This document shows positions 8,666 through 16,096 of a stretch of 64,000 bases of DNA, one piece after another. The notes under the pieces were generated by a model. That model saw nothing but the letters and a program-made list of their open reading frames with translations. It did no database searches and had not been told where the DNA came from. Source of the DNA: Metasolibacillus fluoroglycofenilyticus (GTDB lineage Bacteria > Bacillota > Bacilli > Bacillales_A > Planococcaceae); NCBI RefSeq assembly GCF_003049645.1, contig NZ_PYWK01000001.1, positions 62,001 through 126,000 on the forward strand, written 5' to 3'. The translations under genes were made by a program, and so were the position numbers. Numbering within the stretch: the first letter of the stretch is position 1; the number at the start of each line of letters is the position of its first letter.

Positions 8666-9847
8666 TTAAAGCAACACCTTTTTATAAATTTCTATAATAT
8701 CCTCTTTACTAGCCTTGCGAGGGTTAAAGGGGAATGTTCCTCGGTCATCGAGAGCGTCTAGTGCTAGCTGCTCAATCATTTCATTAGTAAAAGCAATATT
8801 CAAATAGCGGAAGTTGGCTGGAATATTGAGTTCATTATTGAATTTATGAACTAAATTTTGCAATTGCTCGGCTGCGAAGTTATCACTTTTTACAATTAAC
8901 GATGAATCAAACATTCTCGCAATATGCGCGAATTTTTTTATGTTCGCAATTTTATTGAAGCCTAAGACGTAAGGTAATATAATTGCGTTTGCTAAACCAT
9001 GCGGAACATTATAATGCGCAGACATTGGATGCGAACAGGAGTGCACAATGCCGAGCTTCCCATAATTGAAGGCAAAGCCAGCTAACGTACTTGCTAGATG
9101 TATTTGAGCACGCGCCTCGACATTTGCGACGTTTGCATAGCTCGCAGGTAAATGCTCGATTAACATGCGAATTGCCTGTAAAGAGAAGGCCTCGGAAAGA
9201 GGGTTTGCCTCTAAAGAAACATAAGATTCAATAGCATGGACAAGCGCATCCATCCCAGTCGCAGCTACAATATGCTGTGGCAGGGAGTAAGTCAAGGCAG
9301 GGTCAATCATTGCATACTGTGGTTGAATGAATGGTGAAGCAACGACATATTTGCGTTTAGCAGCAGGGTCAGTAATTACGGCACTCGATGTTACTTCTGC
9401 CCCTGTACCTACCGTTGTAGGTAAAACGATAATTTTAGGACCTTGTTCTGTTAATATTTTTTGTCCGCGGCGATAGTCTAAAATATGACCAGGATTGGCA
9501 ATTACTGCACTCACACATTTGGCAAAGTCAATTGCGCTACCCCCGCCTACAGCAATAATTGCTTGGCAATTTTCGCGTTCATAAAGTGCCTTACCTTTCA
9601 TAACAGTTTCGGCATGCGGATTTGGTTCTACCTCTGCAAAGCATGTATAGTCAATTGAAGCGTCCTTTAAATGACATTGTATATTATCGATAATACCTGC
9701 TTTTAAAATACCTGCATCTGTCGCAATAAATACTTTTGAAAAACTTTCCTGCGTTAATAAAGAGCCAAGTTTTTGTTGAACACAATCAACTCCAAAAATT
9801 AGCTTTGTTGCGAGCAAGCTTTCGAATTGTAATTGTTGGATATTCAT
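8666..9847 (-). CDS. Iron-containing alcohol dehydrogenase (group III)
   Basis: A 393-residue iron-ADH that should interconvert a primary or omega-hydroxyl and an aldehyde with NAD(H). It shows the cofactor loop VGGGSAIDFAK near residue 100, PTTVGTGAEVTSSAVI, and the metal-binding region from MDALVHAIE to VHSCSHPMSAHYNVPHG containing the conserved His ligands. It lies 26 nt before the hydroxyacid dehydrogenase and 18 nt after the ALDH, in one operon. Pairing with an ALDH suggests an alcohol to aldehyde to acid sequence. The closest named activities in such contexts are 4-hydroxybutyrate- and other omega-hydroxyacid dehydrogenases; the assignment is by context only. Confidence 0.88.
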   Translation of the reverse strand: MNIQQLQFESLLATKLIFGVDCVQQKLGSLLTQESFSKVFIATDAGILKAGIIDNIQCHLKDASIDYTCFAEVEPNPHAETVMKGKALYERENCQAIIAVGGGSAIDFAKCVSAVIANPGHILDYRRGQKILTEQGPKIIVLPTTVGTGAEVTSSAVITDPAAKRKYVVASPFIQPQYAMIDPALTYSLPQHIVAATGMDALVHAIESYVSLEANPLSEAFSLQAIRMLIEHLPASYANVANVEARAQIHLASTLAGFAFNYGKLGIVHSCSHPMSAHYNVPHGLANAIILPYVLGFNKIANIKKFAHIARMFDSSLIVKSDNFAAEQLQNLVHKFNNELNIPANFRYLNIAFTNEMIEQLALDALDDRGTFPFNPRKASKEDIIEIYKKVLL

Positions 9848-9865
9848 ATAGCGACCTCCCTACAG

Positions 9866-11314
9866 CTAAATAGTTGTTGTAATTAATTTTTTATTTAAAA
9901 AGTCATGCAAGCTTCCGGGGCCACCTTCGCGTCCCATACCACTTTCCTTAATACCACCAAATGGTCCTTCTACAACAGTAACAGCAGTATCATTAATGCC
10001 GACCATCCCATACTCTAATTCCTCTGACACGCGAATGGAGCGAGCTAAATCCTTTGTAAACACATAAGCAGCTAAGCCGTAGTCAGTATTATTTGCGTGT
10101 GCAAGCACCTCTTCCTCTGATTCAAATGTGGCGATTGCAGCTACGGGACCAAATGTTTCCTCGTGGGCAATGGTCATATGATGATTAATATTAGCTAAAA
10201 TTGTCGGTGCATAAAATGAGCCGTTTTCACAACCTTCAATAGTAGGAATAGTTCCACCTGTAATAAGTGTAGCCCCTTTATGAATAGCATCATTTACTTG
10301 AGCATGTACTTTTTCTACAGCTTGATGGTTAACGAGCGGCCCCATCTCCACTTCTGGTTGTAAACCATTTCCTATCTTTAATGCCTCAACTTTTTTCTTT
10401 AATAATTGGATAAATGGCTCGACAATCGTTTGCTGGACATAGATTCGGTTAGGGCAAATGCAAGTTTGTCCAGAATTATAAAATTTGATTTGAGCTACGT
10501 TTGTAGCCGCTTGCTCTAAATCAGCATCCTCAAAAATAATAAGTGGTGCATGCCCACCTAATTCCATAGACACTCGTTTTACTTGGTCGGCGGCTTGCTT
10601 TAATAGTAGCTTTCCTACTTTAGTTGAGCCTGTAAATGTAATTTTACGAATGCGTTTATCTGTTAGTAATGCTTTCCCAATTTTCTCCGCGTCTCCAAGT
10701 ACTAAATTGACTACGCCCGCTGGAATTCCAGCTTGTTCTGCTAGCTGACATACTAGTACAGCACTTCCAGGGGTAGTTGGAGCAGGCTTTAATACAACTG
10801 TGCAACCAGCCGCGAGGGCAGGTGTAATTTTTCGAACTATCATAGATAATGGGAAGTTCCAAGGTGTAATGGCTGCAATAGGCCCAACAGGCTGATGAAT
10901 GACCTCAATACGCTTATTTCTTGAAGGGGCCGGAATTGTTTCACCGTAAATTCTTCGTCCTTCTTCTGCATTCCAAAGGGCATAATCAATGGAGCGCGTT
11001 ACTTCAATATCAGCCTCTTTTAATGGTTTACCAGATTCAGCACTGACCGCTTGGCTTAATTGTTGGCGATTTTGTTCTAATAATTGAGCAAATTTGCGTA
11101 AAATATTTGCCCGTTCTCCAGCTGTTCTCGCTGACCAATCTTTAAAGGCATGCACACTAGCATCTATCGCCTTTTGTGCATCTCGCTCATCGCCCACCGC
11201 CACTTGACTAATAATTTTACCCGTTGCAGGGCTTATAATATTCTCGTAATTCCCAGAAACAGGCTCCATCCATTGACCATCAATATAAAGCATATACTTC
11301 TCCATTTCTTGCAT
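9866..11314 (-). CDS. NAD(P)-dependent aldehyde dehydrogenase (succinate-semialdehyde dehydrogenase type)
   Basis: An aldehyde dehydrogenase of 482 residues, of GabD type by the run GPIAAITPWNFPLSMIVRK, KPAPTTPGSAV, FTGSTKVGK and the VSMELGGHAP general-base glutamate. The nucleophile Cys is in GQTCICPNR and the C-terminus ends FGGIKESGMGREGG. It oxidises an aldehyde, probably a semialdehyde, to the acid. It is the first gene of the three-gene minus-strand operon. The ATG has GGGG 8 nt upstream. A TTGACA-N17-AATAAT promoter followed at once by two 17-bp operators precedes it (11341-11411), the same arrangement as before the TRAP operon at 21029. Confidence 0.9.
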   Translation of the reverse strand: MQEMEKYMLYIDGQWMEPVSGNYENIISPATGKIISQVAVGDERDAQKAIDASVHAFKDWSARTAGERANILRKFAQLLEQNRQQLSQAVSAESGKPLKEADIEVTRSIDYALWNAEEGRRIYGETIPAPSRNKRIEVIHQPVGPIAAITPWNFPLSMIVRKITPALAAGCTVVLKPAPTTPGSAVLVCQLAEQAGIPAGVVNLVLGDAEKIGKALLTDKRIRKITFTGSTKVGKLLLKQAADQVKRVSMELGGHAPLIIFEDADLEQAATNVAQIKFYNSGQTCICPNRIYVQQTIVEPFIQLLKKKVEALKIGNGLQPEVEMGPLVNHQAVEKVHAQVNDAIHKGATLITGGTIPTIEGCENGSFYAPTILANINHHMTIAHEETFGPVAAIATFESEEEVLAHANNTDYGLAAYVFTKDLARSIRVSEELEYGMVGINDTAVTVVEGPFGGIKESGMGREGGPGSLHDFLNKKLITTTI

Positions 11315-11340
11315 ACATCTGACCCCTTTATATTATATTT

Positions 11341-11377
11341 TGTACTAATATCGTACAACATGTAATTATTTCGTACA
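11341..11377 (-). promoter_or_regulatory. Tandem IclR-type operators before the ALDH operon
   Basis: Two 17-bp sites of form TGTAC-N7-GTACA lie 20 bp apart. On the minus strand they read TGTACGAAATAATTACA (11377-11361) and TGTACGATATTAGTACA (11357-11341). They start 5 nt after the -10 box and match the pairs at 20901-20936 and 24952-24987. They are most likely bound by the IclR-family regulator encoded at 24123-24914. Confidence 0.75.
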
Positions 11378-11382
11378 ATATT

Positions 11383-11411
11383 ATTATTGAATTGTAATAG
11401 TAATTTGTCAA
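11383..11411 (-). promoter_or_regulatory. Sigma-A promoter of the ALDH/iron-ADH/hydroxyacid dehydrogenase operon
   Basis: On the minus strand TTGACA (11411-11406), 17 bp, AATAAT (11388-11383). The operators at 11377-11341 cover the expected transcription start, which suggests repression by steric block. Confidence 0.7.
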
Positions 11412-11466
11412 TCGAAATTTCAGAAAACTCAAGATTGGATTTTAGTGAATAATCAATATAGAAGTA

Positions 11467-11504
11467 GGGGCTGTCCGAAAAAGTAAAGCTTTTCGGACAG
11501 CCCC
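11467..11504. terminator. Hairpin terminator, GTCCGAAAAG family
   Basis: GGGGCTGTCCGAAAA pairs with TTTTCGGACAGCCCC. It lies downstream of the minus-strand transketolase operon and upstream of the ALDH promoter, so it insulates the two minus-strand operons. Confidence 0.7.
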
Positions 11505-11595
11505 TTCGTGCTTTCTATTAATTCAAAGTATCGCAATGCACTAAGTGCTGCCAATTTTGCCTAGTAGGTTAAAAATTGAATGAAGTTATAATTGA

Positions 11596-12549
11596 TTAGC
11601 GTTTCCTTGCTAATACACGTTTTGCTGCTTCGGCAACATGCGTAGGCAATAATTCGTATTTATTTAGTAAATCATCATTATCTGCCGATTCAGAGTTGCG
11701 GTCTTTCACACCTACAAATTCAATAGGAGTTGGCTCACTAGCTGCTAAAATTTCTGCTACGGCACTGCCTAAACCACCGTAGACGCTATGTTCCTCCGCT
11801 GTTACTATGGCTCCAGTGTTTACTGCCGCTTGAATAATAGCCTCTTTATCAATTGGCTTGATTGAAGGTAGATGTAAAACTGCTGCTGAAATATTTTGCT
11901 CAGCTAAAATTTCTGCTGCTTCAACTGCGCGGCTCGTTTGTGTTCCTGTTGAAATAATCGTAAGGTCTGTGCCTTCGCGTAGTAGAACGCCTTTTCCTAG
12001 TTCAAACTTGTATTGATTATCAAAAATAATAGGGTAGTTGTCACGTGCTAAACGGATATATACAGGTCCATTATATTGATTTGCCCATTTAATCATTGCG
12101 GCTGTTTCCACTGCATCAGCAGGTGCTAAAACGGTCATATGAGCCAATGTTCTAAAAATCGCTATATCCTCTAATGCTTGGTGCGATTTTCCTGTTAAAC
12201 CTGTCAATAAACCGCTATATGCACCAATCATTTTTACATCTAGATTTGGTTGAGCAATTTGGACTTGGATTTGGTCAATCGCACGTTTGGACATAAAGGC
12301 CGCAAATGTAGCAACCCATGGCTGTAAGCCTGTTGTCGCTAAACCAGCAGCAACGCTTAACATATTTTGTTCTGCGATACCCATCTGTAAAAATTTCTCT
12401 GGTAATTGTGTTGCGACAACATCTATTTTTGTAGATGTTGCTAAATCGCCATCTAATACATATACACTTGAGTCAGTTTGTGATATTTCTAAAAGGGCCG
12501 TACTGAATGTATCTCGCATTGACATTTTTTTAAGTTCAGAAATTTTCAT
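11596..12549 (-). CDS. Transketolase, C-terminal (pyrimidine-binding plus C-terminal domain) subunit
   Basis: The second half of a split transketolase, 317 residues, with the pyrimidine-domain motif QMGIAEQNMLSVAAGLA (the Glu that activates thiamine diphosphate), FAAFMSKRAIDQI, GAYSGLLTGLTGKSHQ and the C-terminal transketolase domain with EEHSVYGGLGSAVAEIL. It must pair with the N-terminal subunit next door to transfer two-carbon ketol units between sugar phosphates or related ketoses. Its ATG abuts the stop of the upstream gene with GGAGG inside that gene's last codons, so the two are translationally coupled for equal amounts. Such split enzymes often belong to special catabolic pathways rather than the housekeeping pentose phosphate pathway. 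Confidence 0.92.
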   Translation of the reverse strand: MKISELKKMSMRDTFSTALLEISQTDSSVYVLDGDLATSTKIDVVATQLPEKFLQMGIAEQNMLSVAAGLATTGLQPWVATFAAFMSKRAIDQIQVQIAQPNLDVKMIGAYSGLLTGLTGKSHQALEDIAIFRTLAHMTVLAPADAVETAAMIKWANQYNGPVYIRLARDNYPIIFDNQYKFELGKGVLLREGTDLTIISTGTQTSRAVEAAEILAEQNISAAVLHLPSIKPIDKEAIIQAAVNTGAIVTAEEHSVYGGLGSAVAEILAASEPTPIEFVGVKDRNSESADNDDLLNKYELLPTHVAEAAKRVLARKR

Positions 12550-13389
12550 TTATAATCCTCCTACAGCGTTTAATTCATTTAATGCGTTTGCTAATTCTTC
12601 ATCTGATGGAACTTTTGAGTGCCATAAATAATTGCCTTCCATAAAGCTAATACCTTTTCCTTTTACCGTATCAGCAATAATTACTGTAGGCTTTTGCTTC
12701 GTCGCCTTTGCTTCTTCAAACGCTTGTAAAATATCAGTGTAAGAATGCCCGTCGATACGAATCACATGCCAACCAAAAGCAAGCCATTTTTCTTCTAAAA
12801 GCTCATTAGGTGCAGAGCGTTCTGTGTCTGTACCCGCCCAGCCGTATTGTTGTAATTTATTATAATCAAGTATGATAACGAGATTATCTAACTGATATTT
12901 TGGTGCGATAAACGCAGCCTCCCATACTTGTCCCTCTTGGGATTCACCATCGCCAATCATGCAATATGTGCGGAAATTTTTGTTTTGTAGCTTTGCCCCT
13001 AAAGCCATACCGACCGCGGCTGAGATACCTTGTCCTAACGAGCCTGTAGACATTTCAATTCCTGGTAAGGCTTTCATATCAGGGTGTCCTTGTAATCTAG
13101 AGTTTAAAGAGTCAAAAGTGAATAGCTCTTCGTTTGGAAAGTAGCCTCTTTCAGCAAGCACAGCATATAAACCAATGGCAGAATGCCCCTTTGATAATAC
13201 AAAGCGATCGCGTTCAGGGTCCTTCGGTTTCGCTGGGTCAATATTCATTTCGTTAAAATAAAGTGTTGTTAATAAATCAATTGCAGATAACGGCCCCCCA
13301 ATATGACCAGCTCCCGCATGGTGTACAACTTTTAATAAATCCTTTCGTGCATTTGTAGCTTTTTCTTGTAATAAATTGATGACTGACAT
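12550..13389 (-). CDS. Transketolase, N-terminal (thiamine diphosphate-binding) subunit
   Basis: The first half of the split transketolase, 279 residues. Motifs include HHAGAGHIGGPLSAIDLLTTLY, RDRFVLSKGHSA, the cofactor-binding MIGDGESQEGQVWEAAFIA (GDG...N-type, with the downstream LDYNKLQ), and a C-terminal HSKVPSDEE. Together with the adjacent subunit it makes one active site. The gene starts 52 bp after the end of the PFK-like gene, and that gap holds a TAAGCGCTTA operator (13418-13427), so it may be both read through from the kinase promoter and separately regulated. A TATAAT overlaps the kinase stop codon, but no convincing -35 was found. Confidence 0.92.
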   Translation of the reverse strand: MSVINLLQEKATNARKDLLKVVHHAGAGHIGGPLSAIDLLTTLYFNEMNIDPAKPKDPERDRFVLSKGHSAIGLYAVLAERGYFPNEELFTFDSLNSRLQGHPDMKALPGIEMSTGSLGQGISAAVGMALGAKLQNKNFRTYCMIGDGESQEGQVWEAAFIAPKYQLDNLVIILDYNKLQQYGWAGTDTERSAPNELLEEKWLAFGWHVIRIDGHSYTDILQAFEEAKATKQKPTVIIADTVKGKGISFMEGNYLWHSKVPSDEELANALNELNAVGGL

Positions 13390-13414
13390 AAAATTCCTCC
13401 TTAATATAAAAAAT

Positions 13415-13432
13415 GAGTAAGCGCTTAACCAA
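13415..13432. promoter_or_regulatory. LacI-type operator before the split transketolase genes
   Basis: The 10-bp palindrome TAAGCGCTTA lies at 13418-13427. The 18 bp read on the minus strand, TTGGTTAAGCGCTTACTC, recur exactly on the plus strand inside the ALDH gene at 16481-16498. The palindrome also occurs before the PFK-like gene. It is the probable target of the neighbouring LacI-family protein. Confidence 0.65.
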
Positions 13433-13441
13433 TGTTGAAAA

Positions 13442-14638
13442 TTATATATTCACCGTCGCATCAAGAAAGTAATCCTGAGCAGATGAAATATCTTCTCCTA
13501 AAAGTGGTAGTAAATAACTTGAAAATGGCTCCTTAATTGTATTCAGCGTTTGGTCATACCACTGAATGGGGAAATGCTTTTCAATATCTATTACTTTTTT
13601 CAAAGAAACTGTGCCGTACACAGGAATATACTTAGCACTTTCCTGTCTAACTAGTGTAACCATAATATTGTTATTTCCTTTTTGTACAGCTTCCCATGCT
13701 TTCACACCTAAAGTGTATGCCTCCTCCACATCTACCATCGACAAGCAGCTAGTACAGCATCTTTGCCAAATGCTCGTATCTATATAGCGAGTTGAAACGC
13801 CGAGGCTTTGGTGAATTTGTTGCTTTAGCGTATAGGATACACCGCCTAATTTTGGTCTATTAAGTGCATCGAAAAGAACATTATCAGAAGCAATTAAGCT
13901 TTCGTTTTTATCGCGTATGCCTTCAGAAACAATAAGAAGTGTATGCCGATTATTATTTCTATTTCTTTCGATGCTTTCTAAGCATTGCTCCATGTTAAAT
14001 GGAACTTCAGGTATATAGATGAGCTGCTGACAATTTGATTGTTGGCTTGCTGCCAATGAGCAGGCGGCTGCCAACCAGCCTGTATTGCGTCCCATTGTTT
14101 CTAATATAGTCACTTTTTTAGGAAGCTCATAGCTGTTAATATCAAATGTAATATCTCGTGTGCACGATATTAAAAACTTTGCTGCACTAGCATAGCCAGG
14201 TGAGTGGTCAATTGAATCTAAATCATTATCAATTGATTTAGGAATACCGATTGTATATAAATCATAATTGCTTTGACGAGCATATGCGCTAATCTGATGT
14301 GCTACATGCATTGAACCATTGCCACCAATATAAAAAAAGTAGCGAACATTTAAAGCTTTGAGTGTGTCGATAATTTGTTTTAAATGTTGTTCATTTACTT
14401 TTAAACGACATGTTCCAAGCAATGCACCCGGAGTGTATTTTATTTTATTGAGCTGTTGCTCCGAGAGCATGTCTAAGCGCACAAATGTATTGCTTAATAA
14501 GCCCTGCAATCCACCTTTAGCGCCGTAGACAGGCATGTCAGATTGCTTACATATAGTCTTTATGAGCCCTGCCAGTGAGCTGTTAATAACCGCTGTTGGA
14601 CCACCTGATTGAACAATCATAGCAGTACCAGTAATCAT
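13442..14638 (-). CDS. 6-phosphofructokinase-like kinase
   Basis: A 398-residue member of the phosphofructokinase superfamily, transferring phosphate to fructose 6-phosphate or a related sugar phosphate. Seen are SGGPTAVINSSLAG (nucleotide/phosphate loop), FYIGGNGSMHVAH, GIPKSIDNDL with the catalytic TIDND-type aspartate, MGRNTGWLAA, and a C-terminal SYTLKQQIHQ / TRYIDTSIWQR. In ATP-PFKs the second motif is GGDGS; here Asp is Asn while the Gly that favours ATP over pyrophosphate is kept. It is longer than PfkA (about 320) and nearer the 400-residue clade with pyrophosphate or unusual substrates. It is first in the LacI-flanked operon with split transketolase, so the phosphorylated sugar is probably pathway-specific. 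Confidence 0.8.
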   Translation of the reverse strand: MITGTAMIVQSGGPTAVINSSLAGLIKTICKQSDMPVYGAKGGLQGLLSNTFVRLDMLSEQQLNKIKYTPGALLGTCRLKVNEQHLKQIIDTLKALNVRYFFYIGGNGSMHVAHQISAYARQSNYDLYTIGIPKSIDNDLDSIDHSPGYASAAKFLISCTRDITFDINSYELPKKVTILETMGRNTGWLAAACSLAASQQSNCQQLIYIPEVPFNMEQCLESIERNRNNNRHTLLIVSEGIRDKNESLIASDNVLFDALNRPKLGGVSYTLKQQIHQSLGVSTRYIDTSIWQRCCTSCLSMVDVEEAYTLGVKAWEAVQKGNNNIMVTLVRQESAKYIPVYGTVSLKKVIDIEKHFPIQWYDQTLNTIKEPFSSYLLPLLGEDISSAQDYFLDATVNI

Positions 14639-14661
14639 AATTTTCGCCTCCTTGCATTTAA

Positions 14662-14675
14662 GTTAAGCGCTTAAC
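14662..14675. promoter_or_regulatory. LacI-type operator before the PFK-like gene
   Basis: A 14-bp perfect palindrome, GTTAAGCGCTTAAC, lies 13 bp downstream of the -10 box of the minus-strand promoter. It shares the TAAGCGCTTA core with 13418-13427 and 16486-16495. Confidence 0.7.
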
Positions 14676-14688
14676 CTAATTTTACGTA

Positions 14689-14717
14689 ATTATAAAATGA
14701 ATTTTTAGAATTTTCAA
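14689..14717 (-). promoter_or_regulatory. Promoter of the PFK-like/transketolase operon
   Basis: On the minus strand TTGAAA (14717-14712), 17 bp, TATAAT (14694-14689). The -35 box lies up against the end of the lacI-type gene. The palindromic operator sits just past the start site. Confidence 0.7.
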
Positions 14718-15719
14718 CTACAAAATTATATTTTTTACAGTTTCTCTTTCAATAATTTCTGTTTTCAATGTAATTGTTTGATGGGACGCATCTCCATTTA
14801 TTGCATTCATAAGAAGCTGAACTGCCTCGCTAGCAATTTCACGTTGCGGCTGTGCAACGGTCGTTAGGGCAGGTTCAACAATTTGTGCAAAGATGCTATT
14901 ATCAAAGCCGATTATTGAAACATCCTCAGGCACGCTTAAATTAAACGTTTTGCAAGCTTTAATCGCTCCAGTCGCCATTAAATCATTACAGGCAAAGATG
15001 GCTGTTGGTTTTGTAGGAAAATCCCTCATAATTTGTTGTAAGCTATTGAAGCCGTCTTGGATTGACGATTCCTTTGCGTAATAGTGCTCATTCATAGGCG
15101 TTAATCCATTTGCACGCATCGCATCTGCATAGCCACGATAGCGTTCACGGTTACTCCAAATATCACGCGCAATAATAGCTATTTGCTGGTGTCCTCGTTC
15201 GATTAAATAAGAGGCAGCGCTAAAGCCAGCATCGTAGTCATTAATGGATACAAGGTTTAATGCTTTACCAGGTGCATTTCGGGCAACAAGTACAATTGGA
15301 ATCTCCATTTCTTGTATTTTTTTAATTGATTCAAAATTTTCAAACCCCGATGCTAAAATAAATCCATCAACGTTTTTTTGTAATAGCAAGGATACGTACA
15401 TTTCCTCTTTTTCTGTAATATAGTCAGTGCTGCAAATAACAACGTTATAATTATAGCTACTAGCCATATCCTCAATATATCTCGCTAATTCGGAGAAGAA
15501 GGGGTTTGCTAAATCAGGCAAAATAAAACCAATCGTGCACGTTTTTTTGCCCATAAGTGCAGAAGCAATTAAATTAGGCTTGTAATCTAATTCTTTAATA
15601 ACGTCATTCACTTTTTTGCGTGTTTTATCCCCAATTCGCCCTGTGTTGTTAATCACTTTTGACACGGTAGCGATTGAAACATTGGCTGCTTTCGCGACAT
15701 CATAAATATTTACCTTCAT
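14718..15719 (-). CDS. LacI family transcriptional regulator
   Basis: A 333-residue repressor with an N-terminal LacI helix-turn-helix (NIYDVAKAANVSIATVSKVIN at about 3-23, hinge KPNLIASALMGKK) followed by a periplasmic-binding-protein-like effector domain (IGFILPDLANPFFSELAR, VPEDVSIIGFDNS). The start MKVNIYDV at 15719 has GAGG 8 nt upstream and gives the family N-terminus; an ORF start further upstream would add about 19 residues with no support. It probably binds the TAAGCGCTTA palindromes at 13418, 14665 and 16486 and thereby controls the kinase/transketolase and dehydrogenase genes. The ligand is likely a sugar or polyol. Confidence 0.88.
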   Translation of the reverse strand: MKVNIYDVAKAANVSIATVSKVINNTGRIGDKTRKKVNDVIKELDYKPNLIASALMGKKTCTIGFILPDLANPFFSELARYIEDMASSYNYNVVICSTDYITEKEEMYVSLLLQKNVDGFILASGFENFESIKKIQEMEIPIVLVARNAPGKALNLVSINDYDAGFSAASYLIERGHQQIAIIARDIWSNRERYRGYADAMRANGLTPMNEHYYAKESSIQDGFNSLQQIMRDFPTKPTAIFACNDLMATGAIKACKTFNLSVPEDVSIIGFDNSIFAQIVEPALTTVAQPQREIASEAVQLLMNAINGDASHQTITLKTEIIERETVKNIIL

Positions 15720-16027
15720 AACTGTAAACCTCATTTCGTTTAATATTGATTCAGTAGGTATCCAAACACAATTCAAAATTTTGATGCAATTACGTGCTTC
15801 GTTGTTACGTAATTAATTGTTTTATTGTGGAAAATAACCCTCGAGTAGGAATTCATTTACTAAATATAATATATAATATAAAAAAAATAAAAGTAGTATC
15901 TTTTGAGTTAGAATAACATGATTTTTTTCTTTAGCAATAGCTTTTATTCGCCCTACACGCTAAAGGATTTTAGTTCTGAATTTTTGGAAAACGAAAAAAA
16001 TTGGATTATTTTTGATTAAATTTAATA

Positions 16028-16057
16028 TTGACTTTTTTTATAAGCACTCCATATAAT
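16028..16057 (+). promoter_or_regulatory. Promoter of the ALDH/polyol dehydrogenase operon
   Basis: TTGACT (16028-16033), 18 bp, TATAAT (16052-16057). It lies 40 bp upstream of the start codon, with a palindromic site covering the expected start of transcription. Confidence 0.75.
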
Positions 16058-16060
16058 CGT

Positions 16061-16076
16061 ATGTAAACCTTTACAT
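16061..16076. promoter_or_regulatory. LacI/CcpA-type palindromic operator
   Basis: ATGTAAACCTTTACAT, 7-bp perfect arms around CC, begins 3 nt after the -10 box. It resembles the CcpA cre consensus except that the central CG is CC. It could be a catabolite-repression site or a second target of a LacI-family protein; the position implies repression. Confidence 0.6.
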
Positions 16077-16096
16077 CGAATATTAAAGGAGTGAAA

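Larger units (their letters stand above)
15720..16096. other. Divergent regulatory region between lacI-type gene and the ALDH operon
   Basis: About 375 bp of very AT-rich DNA. The right part carries a good promoter and palindrome for the plus-strand operon (16028-16076). On the lacI side no strong promoter could be fixed by eye. Confidence 0.5.

Noticed and set aside
11596-13389. Split transketolase as the sulfo-transketolase of sulfoquinovose breakdown
   Set aside because: No sulfoquinovosidase, sulfosugar isomerase or sulfonate exporter gene is nearby, so there is no support beyond the two-subunit form.
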